This document shows, piece by piece, positions 47,609 through 60,900 of a stretch of DNA of 64,000 bases. How positions within the stretch are numbered: position 1 is the stretch's first letter; every line of letters begins with the position of its first letter. The position numbers were made by a program, and so were the translations under genes. The notes beneath the pieces were generated by a model, which had not been told where the DNA came from, did not search any database, and was given only the letters and a program-made list of their open reading frames with translations. This stretch comes from Rhynchosporium graminicola (taxonomy: Eukaryota; Ascomycota; Leotiomycetes; Helotiales; Ploettnerulaceae), in the NCBI GenBank assembly GCA_900074885.1, contig FJUW01000001.1:1116001-1180000 (forward strand), in the 5' to 3' direction.

Positions 47609-48762
47609 CAATTGCTGCAACGGGCGATCGCGGACGGATGATTTCATATTTGATGACCTCTATATCTCTGTGGGGAAGGGTTCTGTGGACTGGAGTAAAA
47701 ATATGCCTTTCGTTTTCTATTTGGCGTTTCGATGTACATTCTTACCTTCTCATCATTGAGATTCTTATCTATTGCGGCTTCCAACCCCTGGTATGGTAGG
47801 TCGGCTGGGACTAGGCGATGGAGTTCAATAATTTGGCGCCTCTTACCTAGCTTGTTTGTTATAGCTCATGGCATGGTGAGAGGATATGGAGTAGCTAGAT
47901 TTGGGGGAGGCTGTGTGTGGGCTTCGTGGATGAATGAAGAATTGCATGATTTGACAACGCCGCTCTGAGTGTGCTATAAACTCTGTTCATTCTGAGCGTC
48001 TCATGACTTCAATAAACCTGATGAACACTACCTGCCGCAACCTCAATCGTGCACTACTCTGTCTCATCGTTCACGAATTGGCTTAAGCAAAATGTCCTTA
48101 AAATCAATCTTGTGAACATGAGCTATACATTGAAGCTGCTGACCACCCCTATGTCCTTGACACATACGACTGAGGTATCGAGCAACTCAATAATCTTGCA
48201 CTGCATCGCATAAATACGTGACTCAGTAGAATGATGCAAGCAATCTCGTGAACGCTCTTCTACCCGGCATACACATATCGTAGTGGTCTTCTATCCTTTC
48301 ACCACCCGATTCGAATCTGATACTGAAACCAATACATACTAGGAACCCCGTCTCACTTTCCTCTTCCGATCATGCACGCACAGTCAGTCTCATGAGATAT
48401 TGTACATTTCAATGCAGTACGCTCGCTGAATATGTCTGAAATTTAGAAACCTGGCCTCGCGTCACACAGTACTAATCATCAATGATCATGTCAAGGGAGG
48501 AGATGAGGCAAGCGACATATTTACCCACATGTCCAAGCCGTCATATGAGCACTCTCACCTACCTATCTACCAATATTTTCTAACGATGTCGTGGAACCGT
48601 CATGTACGCTCCCGTAGCGCATATAAAAGCAGTGACATGTACAAGCAGTGATAAAGTAAGGGGGTGGGAGATCGGTAGAGTTGTCCGAGAATGGGAATCT
48701 GGGATGTAGTTCGATCAGCTGGTTGGTGCGGCTGAATGGATTAGAATTTGATATGTGAGATA
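47609..48762. other. intergenic region after the caspase-like gene
   Basis: 1.15 kb with no recognised gene. The small frames at its left end overlap the 3' UTR of the preceding gene. Confidence 0.4.
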
Positions 48763-49230
48763 CAGTGGGTGGCCATAAGTCTAAGAATTCGGCCGTTCTA
48801 CATCAAAACTGATAGTCTAACAACAAAGCTTTAGCACGAAAATTTTTAGTCATAATACCTAGCGGTCAGGACCTAGATTAAAGTTTACTAGATCCTTTAT
48901 TCTACCTCTTAACTTTGATATTATTCATATTTCAATAAGTATAATATAAGTATTAAGATTCTACTTTTTGAGAAATCTTGATTTAGTATCTAAATAAGCG
49001 AGAAATGAAGAACTTTTAAAGAGACCTAACTGAACCTTTATATAATATTCGTTACAAAGACTAAAAAGTAGTAATATCTTGATATCTTGATTATAAAGTA
49101 ATTCTCTATTATACTACCTTAAAACTAGGTATTTTACTCTAGAGGTAGTGTAATAAATGAAGATACTGAGGTGCGTGTTTTCCCGTTTTTTGGTGTGATT
49201 CTCGCGTTCCGCTTAGACTTATGGCCACTG
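48763..49230. mobile_element. Tc1/mariner-like non-autonomous element (MITE)
   Basis: Terminal inverted repeats: GTGGCCATAAGTCTAAG at 48769-48785 matches the complement of CTTAGACTTATGGCCAC at 49212-49228, and both ends extend to CAGTG. A TA dinucleotide precedes the left end (48761-48762), as expected for Tc1/mariner insertion. The interior (about 48800-49140) is very AT-rich and non-coding. The right terminal repeat lacks a few bases found on the left. Confidence 0.6.
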
Positions 49231-52200
49231 ATTGTATGTACGAATTGGTAGGAGATGGCTGGGTGGACGGGTATTTGCGGCTGAGTGATGTGTATGAGGT
49301 ATGTAGGAATGTTTGCGAGGTTCGGGTTGGGTATGGTTGGGTAGATGTGCATGTGGTGTGGCGGGATTTCGATACGGTGGCCTGGTGTGTGGCTAGACGC
49401 CTGGGTTTTTGTAGTGGCTTTTTTTTAATTACTGTTGATTCAAGGGGGTTGGTGCTCCATATTCTGGATTCAATGGCTTGCAGTATCATGAGCAATGGCG
49501 CATTGAGGGAAACGTGGAGAGTTGGGAAGTGTTGGATATCCATGTAGACGCAGAATGTGGCGGATTGCCACGTTTTGGCCATGAGCATGGGCATGCTGTA
49601 TTTTTATCGTTTACAGGCTTTCGTGGTACCCTACGAGCTAAGCCATACGCCCTTCTTATTGTTTCTTTGCTTGGGGTCCTTGATGTTGTTCCGAGGAGTT
49701 CTCCATGGTGAATGATAAGTCTTCTTGGTAGTAGAGGCGTACGGTATGCAACGACCTAATTAAAATTTCAAAGTCTCTGTTATCGGAAAACTACTGGATA
49801 ATTACAGAGGCAACAGCTTGGAAGTGCGAGGACCTCAATAACTTCCTTGACTCATCACTCCACTTATATCATGTGCCAAGTTGAGACATTGAGAATTTCT
49901 GCACATTTTGGCTTCGGGAAGAAATAGCTAGCGAACAAGTCAAGCGAAATATGCATAACAATTTAGATCGCAACCCGTGAGATTTGGACTCAATTCACCA
50001 TAAGTTTAAGCTACTTCAGTGCCCTACAAGTGACGAGAGTAGGAGACCGTTCTCCTTCGCTTAAGTTTGTTGATGTGTTAAACGATAGAAATGGGGCTGG
50101 AGAAGAAACCCTGCTCTGAAGTCACAGTCGCGAATTGTGATTCTCCGTCTAAATAGGTACAAATAGGCTAGAATATTTGAGGATTGCATCCAAGTTTCCT
50201 AGCTGATCCCTAATAAGGATACATCTCATCGTCAAAGTTAAGATAGCACGAGTTGAAAGGAGACAGCAAAGAAAAAAAAAATCGCGCTCTTTGGAAGTTT
50301 GGATTACAACTAGCAATTCGGGGTCTAGATCAAGCGGCAAAGGCTGAAATATAATTTAAGACTCCAAATCTGAGACTTTGCGGCAGGAGAGAATATTTGA
50401 AGGTATGCGGGTGTGAATGACGATCAGCAGAATCGATGACTAATAGGGCAACGAAGTCTATTGTCCTCGCAGAGCAGGCTGTTGCAAGTGTTTGGAGATG
50501 CCTTTGATTGCAGAGTAATACGCCTGGAAGTTGGAGCTTCATCTATGAATTATCGCTGCTAACTATTAAACACCTCGTTAACCCAGCAGCTTCTGCTCTG
50601 GAAGACAAATGGGGGTTCCAATATCAGATTGCTAAAGTTCCAAGCTTCTCAGGTAACCAAAAAAGAAGTCTTCTTTCGGCACCACTACATCGATTCAGCT
50701 CTTTCCAGAACGTGAATAATTGTTCCAATTGGGCTCAACTTCCAAGATTCGATCGCCTATCCAGGAGAACTTTGAGACACCAAGTATTTCTTTTCGCACT
50801 CGTACAAAAAAATCAAAAGGTGTCTCGTGTCACTCGAATATACCGCGCGCCACCAAGTCCAAGATACGTGTCCATGGGCGCTAGAACGCTGCCATACACC
50901 AGCAACCGCTGGAGCATGAAACCCATCCCATCAAACCTTTCCCTATACACAGCGAAAGCATTTTCAAGTGGCCGGTGGCTGTTACTCTGGGCGTTATGAG
51001 GGTACAAGCCTAAAGCTCAGCGCCACAAGGTTTCTCGCAAGGAAACTCTACGATGTGTGATTTGACGTTGTACACTCATTGTGTGTGTGTGTCCACGCAC
51101 GTTCTAGCCGCGTGGGAAACATTACACTGATGTGTCTGCTTTTTATGGAAGCCCTGAGAAGCTCTAGATCGTGAGGTCTGGCCCGAGAATATTGCCCGAA
51201 AACAAATGTTCTCATTTGAAGCCATATGTGAGTTTAGCTGCTTTGTAGTGGAAGATCAGGTACCTTACTGACTGTGAGACAAGTATCGCACGGTAAATGC
51301 CTAACGGATCCAAGATCCGTTGAGGAAAAATCGCAAGAACCCCTAATGCTTGGACCACTCTCTGGCCTCATACATACATATGATCTCCCTGTAATCAGTT
51401 CCCAAGGTAGTGGACCAGCCGCCGTTGGAAGCGCAGCATGGGCTTACTGTACGTACTACGATGTAGGCTTGAAAATCGTACGATGTTTTGCGCCTCGAAT
51501 TGCTTTTCATGCCCTCGATTTTGGTGACTGAGTTGAAAGGAGAATGGCGTTTGCCACGCACGTGGTGACTGAAGATTACGTGCTGTATCTGTAATTGCAC
51601 GCGTGCTGAACATGTGGATCTTTTTTGTGAGAAAAATTACATGACTGTAACACTTGTGAGACATCGGCGTTGAGGCCGTAGAATGAGTCAGCTTTTATGG
51701 ATTCTGGGAATGCCGATGGTGTGCTACCAAAAGCGATTTTGAGAACGAAAATGTCTCATGTAGTGTGAGCAAGTAAGCTACGGCAAATTTATGATTGGAC
51801 CGTGTGTAACGGTGCAGAAGAAATATGCTGACTGAAACGAGTCTTTTATCGACAAAATGAATAAAGCTAGGAGATTGTTCGTGGGGAGTATAAGTATCTC
51901 TATGTAGCCGGATTCACGCGGGGTTTGGAGAGATGTGCGGGGAGGGGAAGTATGAAAAAAGAAATTGAATGCTCAAACGAGAAAATCATGACGATCAAGA
52001 CAGCCAGGAATGACAGACAGAAGTGATAGTTTTCAGTACGCAAAAGGCAAAAGTAAACAAAGTTACGCGAACATCAAAACATATTGACTTGCGGAGGGAA
52101 GACGCCCGCTTCCATACATATGCGAATATACAGGCCGGGAACCGATAAGCCTGATATGCGCCCGACGCAAAGAACGAACTTTGATCTCCCTGATCGACAA

Positions 52201-55200
52201 TTGTCTCAGTCCGAGCAGATTGATATCACAACACGACAGACGATCTGAAGAGTAGAGAGGACACTGTACTCCACGCCGCGGGACGGGCCATAGCGATGTA
52301 CATCAAATTTGCCGAGTGACAGAAGACGAAAAAGCAAAATGCATGCAGCGTAGTAGGGACAGTAGCATTCTGAGAAAGGAAGGATTTGCCTGGTAGTGTA
52401 GAATAAGGTCCTGGAGTCTGCAGATTCTTCCGCCTCTTTTGCACACCTGGGTTACAGTACATGATTTGAGGCTTCGCGAGGCTTAAGCCATATGATAGAT
52501 AGCAGATGTGAGTTGTTTTTTTGTGAGAAGAGCCTGGCTTAGCTAGCGAACGGATTTTTTTTCGACGTGCTTAGATGTGTTATACAAAACGGAATGCTAT
52601 GAGGACGAAAACAGTCAGAGAGGTTGTAAACAATATTTGCTGTCAACTCATATTCCACGATGCTAGTACGATACAAGTTTCGTCTAGCTTATTGGGATTT
52701 CGCCTGTAACATTCTGAGGAGTCTCTGTGCTATATGAAAGTAGCCGTCACAAGCCGGTCTGAGAAGTGGCAACCGATGTCATACCTGTACGCAGCCGCCA
52801 AAAATCGGCATCGTGTACCATCTGGGCATTCTTACCGACCTACCGATTTAGCGGCACGGTCCTTGCTGTGCCCTCGGCTTGAATCGGCTGGGTCAAAATG
52901 ATTGGGTGGCAATCGATCCAGGTTTTTGATCTTTACTGAAACATAGATATCTGCATCGGAACTATTACCTGCTGGCCCCTGTGCAGTGGCGTAAGCGGAC
53001 AAGGGAATGAATCTTGGTAAGATATTTATCAGCCGTGAAAGTTACGCTTTGAGTGGTTCGAGGAGATTTGTGTTTCGCCGAAGTGATTTCTCAAGCAGGT
53101 CAACAGGAGATTAGGTAGGGGAAGGTAACGGCCAAGAAGATGATGGTGGGATCGTTAGATCTGTGCGGCAGCATCTAATTCGTAGATAGGAAAGCTCCAT
53201 AGTGGGGTGTAGATGAGGGTTAAAGAGGGTAAAGCAAGTTGAATTATAGAGAGAACTGGTTGTGGGTTTGATTTTGGAGGAAGGATTCTTGGGTTTAGAA
53301 CTTTTTGAAATCCATTAGATCTCCTCTCCAGATAGAAACAGAAAGACAAGCATCGAAATTGAACACCTGATACTGTATAACCACTTCAAGCACCGTTCAA
53401 GACAACGTTTTATCTGCTAATGTTACGGGTATAAAAGTGCGGCGAAGTCGTACGGACGAAAACCAATGAGAGTAAAATTCAGGGAAGGGGCGAGGAGAAA
53501 AGCGACTCCGTTGCCTTTTAAGGGAAAGAACGATCCGAGAGGAAGAAATGGTGGGTTAGGACAAATATGCATGCGGTCATGTTTCTGTTGGATGGAAACG
53601 ATAATCTCAGATCATCAGTGATCCCGATGCTAATATAGCCAGGTGGGTCATAACATGTAGGCGGCTAAGCCGATCGAATTATGGAGGGGCTCTAAAATGG
53701 ATTGAGTGAGCCGTGGTGCATACTTAGTACTAAGTAGAAAATGGTCTGATAAGTGTAGTTCTGCTAACGATCTTACTTATCAAGTCTAATATGAGAAGAC
53801 AGAAAATGTGGATCTTGAGGAACATCGGCAAGACAATATGATAGGATCCTGGTATATGCATAAAACGATATCCATATTGCGAAAGATCTCGATGCTAACA
53901 GCATCCTTGACGGAAAACGTTGTCGCGCGCATAGACCAGCGGTCTCGTGGTCTGTGAGTTACAGTAGTTTAGAACAGCCCTTCCGTTATTCGAGTTCTCG
54001 AGCATATGCTTCGGGCTTGCATTGTACAACAATTTCAAATTGCTCGAATCTTGAGTCCGTAGAAAAGCCTTTTCTTGGAACTGCGCGAAGAGCGGTAGCG
54101 ATCAACAGGGCTTTGGCGAGGAAAGCATTCGTACATCCAATACAACGCTGACGGGTCCAGCAGAAAGCTGACCTGGCCTTGAGCGTGCCTGGGTCGACAC
54201 GAAATAATGCTTCTCCATGATTGTAAAGTATATATCTGGTCGGGAATTTTAAATGCTTGTCCGAACAAGTAAGACGTCCCTAGTAGAAGGGTTTGCTGCA
54301 AAATATATATCAAAGATCACACCGGTCCTTCCATAAAAGTGTCCAGAGCGAGGCGTGCCATCGGTGGAATCCCCAACGTTTCATTTCCGGTGTCTGGTAA
54401 CCTTCGAATTGGCATTCGAGCCAAGAGGGGAAGTGAGGCGTGGCGGCATTGGATACGACAGACATGTCGGACTGGGATACTGGTAATGCTTACGGAGGTC
54501 GGGATTCTGATATGCGTACGATCGACGATGAGACGCATCCGCTGGAATGGTATGGCTTGCCAGGCTTGCATGTGAAGTGATGGGGAGGTGGCGGTGGCGA
54601 TACTAATTGTCGGTACGTACATGAAGGATACTTCGCATATCCAAGGATCTCTTGATAGCGGATATGGGACAAAAATTGGAAGTTGATTCTTGACGCTAGA
54701 AGAGAGGAAAGACCTGTTTATAGAAAGGTTTGATAGCACCATTACTTGGATCAATAATTGGATAAAAAACCCCCCTGCCCCTGTACTTTTCCTGGCACTT
54801 AAGCGATCCTGCAAGTACCGAACCCTTTGCCTCCTGGCGCTAATTATATATAAATTAGGTCTTTGCGATCATCTCATACTCAAAGAAGGTCTCTTACCAA
54901 CACATTTAAAATTAGGTTTACAAGTGCCTGTATATTGGGTGTTGCAGGCATCTATTAGAACATAGTCAGGATAAGGTATACAATCGCATTAAAGGGAGTG
55001 TACCACCAAAGTTTCCTGAACCGCTATAACGGAGTTGCGTTGAAGAACTTTGGTTAACTATATTAGATACAGTGATTCTTCGGTTTGGCGTGATTCTTCA
55101 GTAAATAACGCCGGTATACCGCCTTTTGGTGTGAACCCTACTAAATATTGATATGCTGTAATTATTAGAACTAGAAACTACTGAAGCTCTATGAATACTA

Positions 55201-55323
55201 TACCGATTTGCCTCCAAACTACTTCTTTTTGAAGCTCTTGATCTATAGAGTATATATTCAGTCTGCGGCTATACCTCCTAAATCTGCTTCTAAGATTAGT
55301 ATAAAAGCTCTAAAAGGACGTAA
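49231..55323. other. 6.1-kb stretch without a recognised gene
   Basis: Composition is normal up to about 54.8 kb, yet no frame has a domain. The longest (50508-50999, 163 codons) starts from TTG and has no family features. A GT run lies near 51080. From 54.97 kb the DNA turns to decayed transposon sequence; a frame at 55272-55323 resembling PPKSASKISIKALKGR is cut by the first 125-bp element. Confidence 0.4.
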
Positions 55324-55448
55324 TGTAATGGTCACGTGGTAGTCGATTGTATATGTACGGTGTTAAGCGTATACTGCTTGCGCAGTATATTGTGATCTTT
55401 TGGTCCAGATGGCGTAGTTGGTGAGAGCTTAACCTCAACCCCGTTACA
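55324..55448 (+). repeat. 125-bp TG...CA element, copy 1
   Basis: It starts TGTAATGG, ends CCCCGTTACA, and is flanked by CGTAA (55319-55323) and GGTAA (55449-55453), a 5-bp target duplication with one mismatch. It contains GATCTTTTGGTCCAGATGGC followed by GTAGTTGG, with a tRNA A-box-like core TGGCGTAGTTGG. It is inserted into an older transposon frame. Confidence 0.75.
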
Positions 55449-55963
55449 GGTAAGGGTAATTAATAGTCGAAGGGCTATTCTAGTAGATAGCTACTGCTTT
55501 TCGTGACCCTTATTACTAGTAGAAAGCTATAAGCTAACTGAATAAGATTAAGTAGGGAGCTTATCCTTTAAACGAGTTCCTTAATAATTTCAATTAGCTG
55601 ATCCTCGAAGCAGAGGAATAGGACTAGGTAGACGTAATTAAGAAGAGTTACCTGAAGGCTACTATTACTACTACCCTAGTCTATAGTATAGTCGGAATAA
55701 AAGAGGAATAGTCGTATAAAGAGTATTATTTATAATTATAAATAGTTAGCGATTAGCTAACCGAAGTTAAGGAGCTATTAGCTAGAATAGACTAGTAGAA
55801 GTAAGCACGAGGACGGTCCCTTAAGGCGGATCGATATATAGTAGATCTGATAGAGTAGGAAGTAACTCCTATTACTACTATAGTTATAATGATAAGGAAA
55901 GAACCCTAATAAGTAAGTTCTACTAAGATCGAAAGATAAAAATCAGAACGACTTCACTTCTAC

Positions 55964-57994
55964 TATCCGCTGCGCTGCGGCCAGGGTTGCACTTTTCGGG
56001 CCGGAATAACCAGTTAATCCGGAGGAACGCCAAAATCGCGATGATCTGTAAATATGTAAACAACATCAATTACCCTACTATATACTACTTGCTATTATGC
56101 CTGAGAACACAGTTGCTGATTCTACGGATCCTGGTACACGTAGACCGAATGCTCCTCCACTTGAAAAGGCTGGTGTAGCTTTTCTACCGATGAAATTACT
56201 ACCTTTTGATCCGATTATCACACTTCCTGATCACGTTGCCCCTGATGTCCCAATCGACCTTTTCACACTCTATTATACCCCTGAAATCATCGAGGGCATA
56301 GTTAAACACACGAATAATCATGCCCGGGCACCGAAAAACCCTGCATCGAAAAGGTCACGATGTCTTGACTGGAGCCTAACATGTAGTGCCGAGATCTACA
56401 CATACCTCGCCATACGAATTTATATGACAATCTATGTTGAAAACGAGATATCAGACTATTGGTGCACTAAGGGCATATTACCTGTACATCCTATTTCAAA
56501 GAAAATAGCTAGGGATCGATTCCAGGAGCTATATATAAGGTTTCGGCTCGAGGGCCTAGATACTGAAGGACCATATGAGCGGGTGAGTATTTCAGTCTCT
56601 TGCCTCTTGAATATCTTAGCTCATTAAAGACTAGGTCTCTGCATTATCAGCACACATCCAAGCAGTGAATTTGAGTGTGTAGACTCCTGGCCGAGATGTC
56701 GCTGTGGACGAAATGATAATTCGCTATGAAGGCCGGGCAAAGGAAGCAACTACGATTCCAGGGAAGCCTACCCCTACAGGATTTAAGGTATAGGGAGTCG
56801 CTCAGCAAGGCTTCTTACTTGCTTGGAACTAGCATCGCCCTGGTAAGGATTTTGGCCCAGTTGGAGTGTTTACACCACGAGAGCTAGGAGCCACGAAGAG
56901 CGGAAGAGGAGGCAACAAAACCCAGGCGGTCGTTTTGAGCTTACTAGACCGATTACCACTACCTGCTGAAGGCTTCGGCTATCACGTGTTTCTCGATAAT
57001 CTCTTCATGTCGACGAAATTCGCACTCTACGCTCGAACACGTAGTTTTGGAGTCACGGGAACATGTCGAATAAATGCGAGTGTGCTGAAAGACTTACTAG
57101 CTCTGAAGAAGCACGACGACGAAGACGTCATACCATGGGGAACAGTCTATTGTTATACTACAACTGATGGTCTGGTGTCTCAAGTTAGGTGGAAAGATCA
57201 AGCCTTCGTTATTATGATGAGTACCTTATTTTCAGGCTGTGAGGCAAAGACTGAGAGACTTCGGAAGAGACCAAAGGAGACTAGCTCAAAGGCAAAGACT
57301 TCGAGAGTTCCTTTCAAAGGTTAACCTGAGGCATGGTTATATATACCTACAATCGCAGACTGTTATAACTACGGCATAGGAGGCGTAGACGAGTTTGATC
57401 ACCTGATAGCTCAGAACGCGGGATTACGGCATGTCGAAAGAGGTGGCCATCAAGCTATTGAACATTGGGAACTGAGGACGGTGCTTAGTAATTGCTATGT
57501 GCTGGCCTCAAGAAGTAATGTCCCTTTACCTCGGCGACCGATCAACTTCAGAAGCCAGAAGGACTTCAGAGATCAGCTGATTCTATCACTCTTATCTATA
57601 GGTGAGAGCCACACCTCGAGTAAGAAGAGAGTGTCGATAATAGAGCCTGAGGCTTATACTATCGATATTACGTCTCATAAGCACGTGAAGCTACCGAAGA
57701 GAGGTAGATATATTGCGTGTAAAGGAGGAAGGTTCAATGATCGGCCGAAAAAGAGGGTTGCACTCGGTGAAATTGCGGCAAACAAGGGCCGTCCTTCAAG
57801 TAATCATCAGTCGTTCTACGGGTGCGATATCTGTAATATTCATTTATATAAGATAGGCTCTTGTTTTGATATATTTCATGAAAATTGACCAGTTTTCGGT
57901 CTTATCGAAGAAAATCTGCTCCTCTCATTGGCGAGAATTAAGCGAGCTTGGCAGTGCACGGTCCAGTGCAACTCTGGCCGCAGCGCAGCGGATA
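55964..57994 (+). mobile_element. piggyBac-like DNA transposon nested in the gypsy element
   Basis: Terminal inverted repeats of 30 bp with one mismatch: left 55964-55993 (begins TATCCGCTGCGCTGCGGCC) and right 57965-57994 (ends GGCCGCAGCGCAGCGGATA). The 2.03-kb element has near-normal base composition unlike the AT-rich gypsy sequence around it, so it arrived later or was mutated less. It encodes the broken transposase below. A TTAA target duplication is not visible at the ends. Confidence 0.75.
56097..57888 (+). pseudogene. piggyBac-type transposase (DDE_Tnp_1_7), inactivated
   Basis: The ATG at 56097 opens 176 codons with the family N-terminal part (LFTLYYTPEIIEGIVKHTNN, YLAIRIYMTIYVENEISDYW). 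The catalytic part follows in other frames: AVDEMIIRYEGRAK (first Asp, as in the piggyBac DEM signature), GYHVFLDNLFMSTKFALYAR (second Asp), GVTGTCRIN, then a C-terminal segment (57481-57888) ending in a Cys-containing finger GCDICNIHLY. At least three in-frame TAG codons (56682-56775 and near 56830) sit where Gln or Trp would be expected, the mark of C-to-T/G-to-A mutation. Normal intact transposases of this type are about 550-650 aa. Confidence 0.75.
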
Positions 57995-60900
57995 GATAAG
58001 ATAGATATATAGTCTATAATTATTATGTAAAGCTAGCTAAAACTAAGAAGAAGAAAAGCTATATAGTAGTAGCTAAGATAAAGATAAAGAAGTCGAAGAT
58101 AAAAGTAGTCGAGATAGATAAAATAAGCTCCGAGTTAGAGAGCTTAGGAAAAGAATAGCTTCTATCGAAAATCGCTAATAGAAGTAGAAGAAAGTTAATT
58201 AAGTAGTATAATAGAAGCTTAATATTAGTTTAAGGATATAATAAATAGAGCTCCTTTCCTAGTATTTATAATAATTAATAAAGATTATTATACTAAAACT
58301 CTACTTAATACTAGGTGCTTTTTATATAGTATTATTAATTCCCGCTTTACTACTTATTACTACCTCTAGCGTTGACCTGTTTCCTCTATTAAGATAAGTT
58401 CGTTCGAAGGGGAGAGAAGTCTTATTATAGAAGTAGTAGTTATCGAAATAGATATTAATAGATATAAGGAAGCTAAGGCTTTCTTCTATATAGTACTACG
58501 CCTAGAAGACTACGATCTGACTTTAGGACTATTATAGTTTAAGAAAAATAATATATATATAATCGTACTGAAGTTACGATATTAGATTAATACTACTACT
58601 ACGACTCTACGTAACTAAGTATAAGAGCCGGACTACGAGCTAGACTACTTCGCAGTATTAGTAGTAATATTTAATAGGCTTACTCGAGGACGATTATATA
58701 AGAAGATATAGGTATTTACTATAAGTTTAGTAGATATCCAGAAGGCCCTTACACTAAAGATAAAGACTAACTCGCGAACGAAACTCCCTGATTAGTTATA
58801 TAAGTACCTCGACTTATATGATAATAAGAAGGCAGATATACTACTACTACTATAAGGTTCCGGGATTAACTATAAGATTAAACTCGAACTATATAATAGT
58901 AAGGAACTTATAGTACCCTAGGGCCCTTTATATAATATATCTCGCGATAAACTCTTAGTACTACAGAAGACTCTTACGAAGCTTCTTAATAAGGGATTTA
59001 TTCGAGTTAGTAACTCGCTTACTATTACTTTTATCTTATTTATAAAGAAACTAAGAAGTAAGCTATAATTTTATATTAACTACTATAAGTTAAATCGAAT
59101 TATAAAGAAGGATCGATACTTACTACTACTAATCTATAAGACTCTTCGGAATATAAGAAAAGCGAAATAGTTTACGAAAGTAGATATTACTACTACTTTC
59201 CATAAGATACGTATTATTATTAGCGATAAATAGAAGATAGCTTTTCGTATAAGATATAGTTTATACGAGTAGCTAGTAACTCCTTTTAGACTTACAAATA
59301 CCTTAAGTACGTTTTGATAATATATTAATTAAGCTTTACGCGACTACTTAGATAAATTCTATTCTACTTATATTAATAATATCTTAATCTATATAGATAG
59401 TAACTGCTACTACTACCGAAAGTAAGTAGTAAAGGTTATAGTAAGATTACACGAAGCTAAACTATAACTAGATATCGATAAGTGCGAATTCGAAGTATAA
59501 ATAACGAAATACCTTAGGTTCGTAATCGATATAAAAGAAGGTATTTAAATTAACCCTGAGAAAGTACGAGCGATTCGAGAATAAGAACTTCTAATCTTAG
59601 TAAAAGAAGTACGAAGCTTCTCAGGATTTACGAATTTCTATCGAATATTTATTAGGGATTACTTAACAATTATACTACTATTAATATAGCTTACTTATAA
59701 GGACCGGCTATAGCAGTAGAACGAAGCTGCAGATAAAGCGTTTAAGAAGCTAAAAGATATATTTACTACTAGACTTGCGCTAGCGTAGTTTAATTCCGAC
59801 TGAGAAATAATACTTGAAATAGACTCCTTTAGATAAGTAGTAAGAGGGGTACTTATGTAATTCGACGACTAAGGATACTTATGACTTTATATATTCTTTT
59901 CGAAGAAAAACGCTCTAGCTGAATATAACTATGAAATTTATAATAAGGAAATACTAGTAATTATACGTTACCTTAAGGACTAGTAGTACGAATTAAAAAG
60001 CGTATAGGAATTCTATATTCGTACTAACTATAAGAACCTCGAGTATTTTATAATAGTATAGTAGCTTACGGAGCAGTAAATATAGTAATCGCTACTCCTC
60101 TTATAGTTTAACTATACGATTAGTTATATCTCCGGGAAAGAAAATAAGCGTATAGATATACTCTTATAACGCGAATAGGATATGCCCTATAGTATAGAAG
60201 ATAAACGACTCTAGTACTAGTTGGTCTAACTAATTAAGCTAAAGGTACTACGAGAACTACTACTACTATAAGGGATAGTAGTAGTAGCTCCGGTTATAAT
60301 ACGATAAGATTGAAGACGCTAAGAAGAAGAAGAAGCCTCGCGACTATAGAACGAATCCCTATAAGTTAAAGAACCCGAAATAGTTAACGAAGCCGCTTTA
60401 GATAATAATACTATTACTATTATCTCTACGCTACTTAAGGAACTCTAGTTATAAGTAGAATAAACCGATAGTATATACTAGGGAGCAGCTAAGGTAATAC
60501 GCGATAAGTAGCACGTTTTCCCTATTACGCTAAAGTTGAAAATATTAGTATTAGAGTACTCGCTATTAGAAGCGGGTAAACTATAATTCTGAGGCAGGCT
60601 ATAAGTATCTAATTCCGAAGAACTATCTATAAAGTTAATCTAAGCGATATATAATACTAAGATATATAGATACTGTAATAATCACTTAGTACGCTGAGGT
60701 AAATAGGCACAATAGAATAGTAGAACAGTCGCTAGAGGTTCGCTAGTAATAATCTAGTTGAAACAGAAACTAATTACTAAGGAGAGAAGGTTCTTCCTTC
60801 CTCTCTAATTCTGAAATACAAGAGTAGGAGGCACTAGGCGCACAGACCTATTACAGATACTTAGGACGAGATTCAACTGCTACTACTATAAGTCGATAGT

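Noticed and set aside
49139..49594. 151-codon minus-strand frame and its plus-strand counterpart
   Set aside because: It spans the right end of the Tc1-like element and flanking DNA, is rich in Thr/Ser/Pro low complexity, and has no recognisable content.
50508..50999. 163-codon plus-strand frame in the gene-poor stretch
   Set aside because: Starts from TTG, has no domain, no intron logic and mixed composition; no support beyond length.
55380..55448. tRNA gene at the TGGCGTAGTTGG sequence (also in copies 2 and 3)
   Set aside because: There is an A-box-like word only. No B-box, anticodon arm or acceptor pairing is found; it is part of the 125-bp mobile repeat.
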